From Paragordius varius (Eukaryota; Nematomorpha), in the NCBI GenBank assembly GCA_964247055.1, contig OZ176050.1, positions 9,672,001-9,736,000 of the forward strand: a stretch of 64,000 bases of DNA, given 5' to 3'. Shown here piece by piece: positions 56,106 through 64,000 of the stretch. The notes below the pieces were generated by a model. It saw only the letters and a list, made by a program, of their open reading frames with translations. It ran no database searches and was not told the origin of the DNA. Position 1 is the first letter of the stretch. Each line of letters opens with the position of its first letter. The translations under genes were made by a program, and so were the position numbers.

Positions 56106-57018
56106 TTCATGTTTGATATTATTTTTTTTTTAATGTGCTAAATTTGACTTCGAATAAAAATATTTTTAAAATAATTATTTTTTGATAAAATCCCTTTGTT
56201 GAAGTGCACTTAATAATATTCTGAGGCATAATAAAAACGGTATAACAACCCTTTAAGATATCAAACCACATTATCTATAATCAATGATGGTGAACATTAA
56301 AATTTACGAACAAATTATTTAAAATATTGATTGTGTATTTTTAAAAAAATTACCTATATAGGAAAGCAAAAAAATCTTTAAAAAATTCTGAGGTGTGATA
56401 ATTTTTAAATCATCGAATTGTAATAAAAAATGTTTTTAAACAGCATGAGTAAATATACATTGCTATAAAGATATTAATTATTGCAAAATAGTAAATACAA
56501 CAAAAGCAGTATTATTGGATTATAGTTATTTTTTCGCTTTTTATTATTATTAGCCAATAATACTGCCCTCTTCTGTATTTACTATTCAATAATTAATAAC
56601 TTTCTAGCAATGTTTACTGACTCATACTGTAATATCTTAAACTTTTATATTGTTTCCATCATGCCTCAGTATAGTATGAAGTATGTTTTTAAAAAATTTA
56701 TTAATTAAAATATTGGCCAAAATATCCCTTTTTTCTGAAATAACTTTTTTAAAGTGAAAATTTGTCATATTAAAATTTTTACCACACTGAGAGAAGCGAA
56801 AAAAATGGGAGTTTCGGAGCCCACATCTAAAATAAAATTTTATAAAAATATTTTTTTTGTTATATATACTTTATCATATATTGAATGAAGCTTTTAGCTT
56901 AAAAAATTTATTTAGCAGAATGTGCGCAATTTTGGCGATTTTCACTATTAGTTTAATCAAAATCCCAAGTACAGTATTTGGATTTTACAGCAGGAGTATT
57001 AAAAATTAATATGTTTAG

Positions 57019-57020
<2 letters not shown>
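56106..57020. repeat. F1-family sequences around the MITE
   Basis: Shows family strings (CATAATAAAAACGG, TTCTGAGGTGTGAT, CATGCCTCAGTATAGTATGA) on both sides of the MITE at 56441-56629, so the MITE lies inside a repeat. No gene. Confidence 0.45.
56441..56629. mobile_element. Tc1/mariner-type MITE, copy 1
   Basis: A nearly complete palindrome of 189 bp with ends CAGCATGAGTAAATATACAT and, reversed, CAGTATGAGTCAGTAAACAT, followed by TA. The centre is TTTTTTCGCTTTTT. Related to 61750-61926. Confidence 0.65.

Positions 57021-57079
<59 letters not shown>
57020..57079. repeat. Long AT dinucleotide microsatellite
   Basis: About 30 uninterrupted AT units, the longest in the window. Confidence 0.95.
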
Positions 57080-57082
<3 letters not shown>

Positions 57083-57434
57083 GTCAAATGCAATAAATAT
57101 CTTATAACAATCAATAAATTTTATGATTAAGATGTGTAAACAATATAAAAACTAAACTAAGTAGTGAACTTTGGTTAATAAATTTAAAATTTTTGGGTTA
57201 CGAGAATGAGCATTATGAATAAGCCGGCATATATTTTATCCATATTTTTCTCCTATTTTTAAGATAATTATGTGTTAATCAACTATCTCAATTTTATAGC
57301 ATATGACATCTAAGCCAAGCTGCACTTTCGCCAAAAGACATGGCGCATACATAAGATGGTCCTTCGCCGAATTCCAGACAATAAATTAGGGTTAAGTTCA
57401 ATTGTATCTTGCTATTAGGAAAAATAGTATATTA

Positions 57435-57440
57435 TTTATT
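57435..57440 (-). promoter_or_regulatory. Possible polyadenylation signal of the receptor gene
   Basis: AATAAA on the minus strand about 92 nt past the stop codon, in AT-rich DNA. Confidence 0.4.
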
Positions 57441-57531
57441 GCTCAAAAACACAAGTCTGGAAGCATTATAATAATTTATACAGAATAAGCAAATAGATAT
57501 TTATAAATATTCGAATGTTGTCATTAATTTC

Positions 57532-60500
57532 TTATGTTGTTTTCCAACTTGGAACGTTAGTTAAATCGATCGGTTTTCGATTATCATACAAAGATGGAGC
57601 TTGTAATATTATACCACATGTACCAAGAACACATGATAATGTAAATATCCAAAGAAATAAACGATCCAATACCATGGCTATATATTTCCAATCTTCTTTA
57701 ATCTGAATAAATATGTTTGGAAAACATTAAAATATTTTGTAAACTATATTTTTAAAACGACTCTACCCTAAATTTTTGTTTTTATTATGTCTATCTATAT
57801 ATATGTTCAAACCTGATTGCATTCGTCTTCATGCCTCAGATGCTCAGCTATGAAATGCACCCCTTCAATGGCTAACTCAATTTCGGAGGCTGGGAATTTA
57901 TCCAGGTCAAAACTATCTTCAAAAGAACTTTTAGGATTGTTTTCCCATTTCGCTACAGCGACATCCTTGCTTCTGGCCTTTGAGACATCTTCGTCATATT
58001 CGCTTTTTAATCCTGATTGTTGTGGACTGTAATATCAATAATTTATATTGTTAAGGACGAATCATTATTGTAAATAAGAATAGGGGGATCAGCACTTTGT
58101 TATTATAGTTTTTTATTAACGAATCTGGTTTTTGATTTGGTTCATTGTTGACTTAACCTAATCTCGCAACCAAATTCGGACAAAACTGGATAAAATGTCT
58201 CAAAACTATGAATAAATAAACACTATTTGTGGTAGGCTGCTTTTCCTAAAAATCCAAAAGCGTGCTTGACAAAAAAATAAAAAGTAGGGTTCATCTTGTT
58301 CCAAAAATTGTAACAACGGATATCAAAAACTTTTTTAAACCGTTTGTAGAAATTTTATTTGGTCTTAAAACGGATCAAAAGGATAATAGTTTCGGTTCCA
58401 ATCTCTAGTAAAAACACAAAATGAGACAATATTAGAAGTAAAACTAGAATATTATTGGATAAATACTGACAGAAATTCATTAAAGATCAGCTACCCTAGA
58501 GGTATTAGTTATAAACAAATAATTAAAAACTGTCAAGAAGATAAGAGATACATCCGGGGTATTAAGGAAAATATGGTGCAGAAAGCTTAGATCAGGAGTG
58601 GCCAACACAAATGGCTTCGCGGGCCACATTTTAGGATCGAAAATTCCGACGGGCCGCATTCGCAAAATATATGGGAATTAACAAATATTTTATTATATTT
58701 CAAACATTAGAGGTAGACTGTAAAAACTAATATTAATTTTAACAATTTCTGATAATTCATTGACAATATACGGTTAGATTTATTCAGAAATTTGTTTAAA
58801 AAAATTTTTAGATTTTGTAAAATTTTATGGTTCAAATTTTTCGCGGGCTGCAAAAATATTTTGAAGGGGCCCATGTTGACACCCCTGCCTTAGATATTTG
58901 AAGGAAAAGGAATGAAAAGGGCAATGATTACAAAGTTAGCAAGAGGGAAGGGAAACTACATGGCTCATCTACAACAAAACGAGTCTTTTGAATTCATTTT
59001 TATTAACATTTTATTTATAACCAATCTGAAGGATGGAGTGTTATTATTCCTCATTGTTTAGATAAATCATACAAATTACATTTATCCAAATGACTTCAAC
59101 CCGCTCAAATATTTTTAACATGTCGATGATAAGATAGAAATAGATAAATTATTGATTGAATATATCAAAACAATGGGCTAAAATTATTTTCTTTATCTTC
59201 ACTAGAGTTTTTGGCGCCATCCTCCTATATAATTGTAAATTAATAAGTATTGGGCTATTATATATTTTCTATAAAAATTATATTTGGAGGTAGCATAATA
59301 ATCATATTGTTCATTAAAATATGGATACAATTTTAATATATTAAATTCTGCCGTTAACGGATTAAAAAGGATATTGAAAACTAGGCAAATTACTTTTTAC
59401 TTTTATTATATTAAAAAAAATGTTTCTGCTAGAAAATCCGTAAATAATAGATATAAATAATTTGAAATAATAACCGCAATCTTGCTCCATAACCATAGTT
59501 ATAAAATTCGTTGGGATCGTTTCGGCCCCCTGTTTTCATCATTACAATAGGATCGTCTGTAGAACCTGAGAAGAACGGTTGTTGACTACTATTGTACAAA
59601 CCTATTTGGAGATGGGTGCAATAAGATAGTCTCGATTAGTCGTACAAAGTAAATGATTCATTCAAATATAATTTTAACGTTGACACTACAACTTTAAAAA
59701 TTGTTAAAGTTGGATATTTTTACCTCTATATGTATAAAACGGATGTAAATCCGAATTGTTATTAACGTGCATAGCTCCATCAAAGGAAGAAAACTGATTC
59801 TTTCCAAGCGCAAATTGGGTTGAGCCTATGGATTCGGAACCATGCAAGCCTCTGTTTTTACCCATTTCGGTCGAGGCTTTTTTTGCTTTAGATGTGGAAA
59901 AAGTAATTCCACTTTCTCCTGAAGATGCTGAGAATTTTGATTTCCCTGATGGTTTAGCCGGTTTTCCAGCTTCAGATCTTTGACAATTATACAGAATACG
60001 AGTAAGTTAAACACTGTATAAAATTTATACCAATTTAAAAGCTAAAATTTAAATTTTCACCCATTCCATCCGGATGTATGATCTCCAATTTTTACGACAC
60101 TCTCGGCATAAGTCGGTCCTGTTCTGGGTGGCCTTTTCATCATTAGCAAACGCGGGAGCCAATTAAGAAATATAGTTTTGACCCAGGGAGACATTTTCCG
60201 ATGAGTCGCAGGCGTTCGAAAATGCACATTTAACACTATTACAGTCACAAAGATTGACAAAGTAACGAGAATCATGGTAAAAAGTAAATATTTTCCTATT
60301 AGGGGAACAACCAAGCTTGTAGGTGGAATAATTTCAGCTAACAGTAGAAAAAAGACTGTCAGGGATAGCAATATCGATATACAGAGTGTTATTTTTTCAC
60401 CAGTGTCCGAGGGGAGATAAAATACGAGTACAGCCAGAAAAGAAATACCTAATACCAATAACATGTGTATAAATATGTATAAAAAAATTTATTTTTATAA

Positions 60501-62905
60501 TAAATTTATATATCGAAATTGTCAAGAATTTCCGCGCTACCAACTCATATTTAAAGGAATATTAAACAAAACTGCCAATATAATATCGAAAAATATAAAG
60601 AAAACTCGTGTAAATATCTTTATTACTTTCTAAATGTTTAAATAATTTTAAACGGTCATAGAAATTTTGGCGTAAATTTATCTATTTTAAAGGTTTTACA
60701 TCCCTAATGTTTTATATCGGTCATCCATATTTATACAAATAAACAAGTTTTTTTTAATTATGGGTTTGGCTCAATATATTCCTATCAATTATTTTATAGA
60801 ATTCTAGTCAATCAGTACGACTCCTAAATAAGTCAATTGCTACCCAGTGTGCATTTATACCTACACAAGGGATAATAAGATTGACTGTGTAAAACAACGT
60901 TTTCCTCCGTATAGTTATGTTGAATGTTATGTCCGGATACGGTTCTGCACAACACGGGTAATATTTGTTCGTTTTTTTGGCCGGGACTGCCAGAAGGTCC
61001 CATTCAACACTGGGATAGTATTCGGACAGATCGACACCATACTCATAAAAATCTTTTTCTTTGGAAACGGACCGTGTTCGGACTTGTGAAATGGCTGTGG
61101 ACGTTGGAGGCAAGGTGTCAACAGAAGTATCTAAAGGATCTGACAAAAATTTAGCGTGCGTAGAAAGAAAACTTTGGTTGGGACTTATCATTGGGGAAAC
61201 AGATGTGCCTACAGAACGCTTATTAGAGCCCGTGTTTTGAGCAGCAGCAACAACAGCGGTTTTTTTAGGTTGATCCATGTCTATGTGTTCTATATCAACC
61301 TATTATTATATAATTTATATAATAATTATTTAATATACAGTGATTTACATACATACACCTATGAATGTAATTTAACAATAAAATAAATTATGACGATTCA
61401 TAACTTGTTTTAGGTGGTAATAATAGAAAAGTAAAGCTATATATGTTTTCTTATCATGAAAGCTCTAACGGTCATATTTTTTAAATTTAAAACTTTGTAA
61501 AAGACATATTATTATAGAAATATGAATGCTTACCTGAAAGCCATCATAGGTCCAAGAACCAAATTTCATACTACACAATTGTTGATCAAATGGAAAATAT
61601 TCCACATCTATGGGACAATAGCTTTTATAGATTGCTGGCGGTTCCCAAACCACCCTCCCAGTATAATGGAGTGTAGCTTTCGTCATTAATGTTATCTCAT
61701 AATTTCCGTCGGCGCTAAAGTTATTCAATAATCCAATACATTATTTTTACAGTATGAGTAAATTTTTGCTAGTTTGTTTATTGAATATTGCCAAATATCA
61801 TATAATGAAAAGAAATTATTAATCGCTAATAGCAGCAAAAAGCGAAAAAAATAACTAAAGGCTAATAAAATTGCCAGCTTTATATGCTATCTGGCAATAA
61901 AAACAAACAATGTATACTTCATATTGTATAATATGCAAAAATCATATTTATACTTGTTGTATAATACAATATCGGGTAACCAAATTTTTTCAGATGGTAT
62001 ATGTAGTTTTTCCACATCTCCGTACTCTTTTGGATTCCAAACTAATTTGTAATCGAACCATTCCTAAATACAAATACATATATATAATATATATATATAT
62101 ATTTGACTAAAATGGACATGTATAAAAAAATCGAACAAAAAAATTGGTCCTAACAATGGTTAAAAATAATATTTATATTTTATTGCCGATATATATAAAC
62201 GATTTAGTTGTAGTGTAAGACTAGTAAAATGACTTTATAAAATGTAGCTATTCAATAGATTGCGATTTATGTGTAAAATTAATTTGAAATATTAGTCTAT
62301 ACCGGACAACCCGTTTCTCGCATCAAAATATTATTACAAATAATAGTAGTCCTGATACATTGTTATTTGATCAAATTGTCTATATTTTTACCAAATAATT
62401 TATATTAAATGAATAAATAACCGAAAGATAAAATACATTTAATGAGTAAACATGTTTGGAAAAGATTTTTTTTGAGTTTGGATATATATATATATGTGGC
62501 TTCTTTAAAACATTGTTAATTAAAATTCAAAAAGTTTTTGGAAAATTTTTAATACTTAAAAATTGTATAACAAACCTGTCGGACCCATACATTAGTGGTC
62601 ATGATTTGATCCTTTTCGTGCTAGAAAGTTAAATATTATATACAATGAAAATAAGATATAAAGCGCAACAAAAAGTGAAAAAAAACTTTTTAACATTATT
62701 ATTATTAATATAAAAATATTTTTACCACATCCAGAATTTGAGTTAACCGCAATCCCAGTTTAATAGTCAATTTTTCGCTGTTATTACCAACCGGTCGTAT
62801 CAAACGATTATAATTACTGAGTAAATCATCATAGAGTCTTTTGGCATCGGGATTCCCAAATACCCATAAAAAATTTAAATGCAGAATTAAAAAAATGATT
62901 AACAT
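57532..62905 (-). CDS. Nicotinic acetylcholine receptor alpha subunit (complete, 10 exons)
   Basis: Ligand-gated cation channel subunit of the plasma membrane. Exons on the minus strand: 62905-62726, 62620-62576, 62063-61954, 61714-61534, 61299-60861, 60448-60061, 59977-59724, 59601-59475, 58026-57813, 57702-57532; 702 residues. Signal peptide about 1-17; ligand domain with NVWVRQ, the Cys-loop (Cys145 and Cys159, 13 residues between) and the alpha-type vicinal cysteines YYPCC (288-289). TM1 [19 protein letters not shown]2 [18 protein letters not shown] with the GEK cation-filter glutamate, TM3 [15 protein letters not shown], a long serine-rich cytoplasmic loop, TM4 [19 protein letters not shown]. 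Exons 2 and 3 have the classic 45 and 110 nt. Odd: about 68 extra residues (within 180-260) between VDIEHID and VDLSEYYP, in loop F. Introns are 83-1448 nt, none tiny. Confidence 0.95.
58593..58887. mobile_element. hAT-type MITE in receptor intron 8
   Basis: 295 bp with inverted ends CAGGAGTGGCCAACA and, reversed, CAGGGGTGTCAACATGGGCC, flanked by the 8-bp GCTTAGAT / CCTTAGAT (seven of eight match), as hAT elements give. It is GC-richer at both ends (GCGGGCCACATTTTA; TCGCGGGCTGCAAAA) and encodes nothing. Confidence 0.78.
61750..61926. mobile_element. Tc1/mariner-type MITE, copy 2, in receptor intron 3
   Basis: 177-bp imperfect palindrome beginning CAGTATGAGTAAA, ending in reverse as CAATATGAAGTATAC, with TA on both sides. 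Shares ends and a GCGAAAAAAATAACT centre with the copy at 56441-56629. Confidence 0.65.
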
Positions 62906-64000
62906 TGCTTGTTGAAAATTATATTAAAAATCAATTAATATGTAGTAAAATAATAGAGCAGGCACAGAGATCTAAGAAATTTTTGTGTTGTGATTAAAAG
63001 AATAGATTGCGGGAGTAGTAATTAGGCTAAAATTAAATATCTATTGATAGTTAAAGAATAAAACACATCCTCATTTAACCGTGTATGTTACAATTGATTA
63101 TCTATGAAAAAAGAGTTTATCATTAAAAAAGAGAAATGCTTAGATGGTTTTGTGGTTGTGGTAAATGAAGGCAAAAAAATCAATTTTTGCCATTGCTCTG
63201 TATGTTTTATCTTAACATTAATATCAAATAATATTTTTTTATAATAAGAGTAATGTTATGTAACAAATAGATAAATATATAAAGTTGTTTTTCCCATTAA
63301 TCTAGTAATCAGGAATCCTATTAAATATTTGGAATTCCTATACATATACATGAAATAGTTACGAAATTTATGTGTCTATTTCATAGATTTTCTCATTATC
63401 CTTAGATTTTAATTTATAGTAAAAACGCACTTTTGCTGGTCAAAATATAACGCTTCCTGCTGAAATTTGTTATTTTTTCGACCTACATCATTGGACAATT
63501 ATAACGATAGCGCCTAAACTTAAATATTATCAAAGCTAAGAGAGGTAAAAATAATGATAGTAGATATCTAATTTTCAGTTTAAACCTTTTGGACTGTTAA
63601 GACCAGTAATCGGAACTAGAACCGTTATGGTTCTGTTATCAATTTGATTTCTTATTCAGTTCCTAGTTTTAATAATAAAATGGTTCTTGTTGGGCAAAAA
63701 TTGTTGGATGGGTATTAGAATTCTATCTATAAAGAAACCAATGTCAACAGGGATCATAAAATGCATAATTTTTTAACTCATTAAAACACATAGGTATTTG
63801 AGTTTGAAAAACGCTGATTATGTAGACCTTCTAAGAGTCCAAAAACCAAAAACTTATTTTAGAATCCATGTAAGTGGTTCCGGTTCCAAAAACAATTTTT
63901 TAATCAAAATGGTTCCGAAGAGCAACAATAATAACGGTAAAATAATATTGTTTACCAAATGTTTTCAATACCTTTTTCCATAAAACAGGTAGTTTTTTAA
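62906..64000. other. Region upstream of the receptor gene
   Basis: No gene, RNA or repeat was recognised. Short repeated phrases such as GGTTCCGGTTCC and GTTCTGTTATC occur near 63.6-63.9 kb but form no array. The receptor promoter should lie at its left end. Confidence 0.5.

Noticed and set aside
57300-57410. Less AT-rich stretch beyond the receptor stop (CTGCACTTTCGCCAAAAGAC)
   Set aside because: Looked like an exon, but no frame matches a known family and no splice partner was found.
60847-61386. Plus-strand open frames opposite the receptor exon
   Set aside because: Shadows of receptor exon 5, which is strongly supported on the minus strand.

Overview
The window looks like AT-rich nuclear DNA of an invertebrate animal. 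Six genes are complete and one (PARL) runs off the left edge: PARL (minus), ATG3 (plus), calmodulin (minus), a tetraspanin (plus), Rap2 (plus), mitochondrial ribosomal protein L20 (minus) and an alpha-type nicotinic acetylcholine receptor subunit (minus). An acetylcholine receptor with calmodulin and a tetraspanin means a metazoan. Five of the seven genes contain introns of only 21-34 nt beside ordinary longer ones. Among animals I know such micro-introns from dicyemids and orthonectids (Mesozoa), so that placement is my best inference; it is not proved here.

Layout. 1-8.8 kb: PARL and ATG3 start head to head with 27 bp between their start codons; ATG3 introns hold a large palindromic element, a 5'-inverted LINE copy with intact target-site duplication, and a core-deleted copy of a short ribozyme element. 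8.8-14.0 kb: no gene seen. 14.0-20.7 kb: calmodulin, whose 4.2-kb last intron carries a hammerhead-ribozyme retroelement in the gene's sense orientation. 20.7-27.1 kb: foldback repeats, including a 1.7-kb palindrome interrupted by another ribozyme element. 27.2-37.0 kb: a satellite domain (dimeric 0.5-kb repeat, a 46-48-bp minisatellite with higher-order structure, and a degenerate outer array), interrupted by a broken LINE that itself contains a foldback-like transposon. 38.2-39.6 kb: tetraspanin. 40-48.6 kb: LINE copies, another foldback-like transposon and many palindromic repeats. 49.4-50.7 kb: Rap2 and MRPL20, convergent and 115 bp apart. 51-57 kb: repeat families and a LINE of about 2.6 kb. 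57.5-62.9 kb: the receptor gene. 62.9-64 kb: nothing recognised.

The genes are unrelated housekeeping, signalling and neuromuscular functions and do not form a pathway. The most striking item is a small (about 454-nt) non-coding retroelement carrying a full type I hammerhead ribozyme. It is present as a tandem copy, as an inverted copy with an 18-bp target duplication inside calmodulin, and as a core-less copy inside ATG3. Exon boundaries were found by reading conserved protein families through splice sites by eye; every junction reported keeps frame, but none was checked against transcripts.
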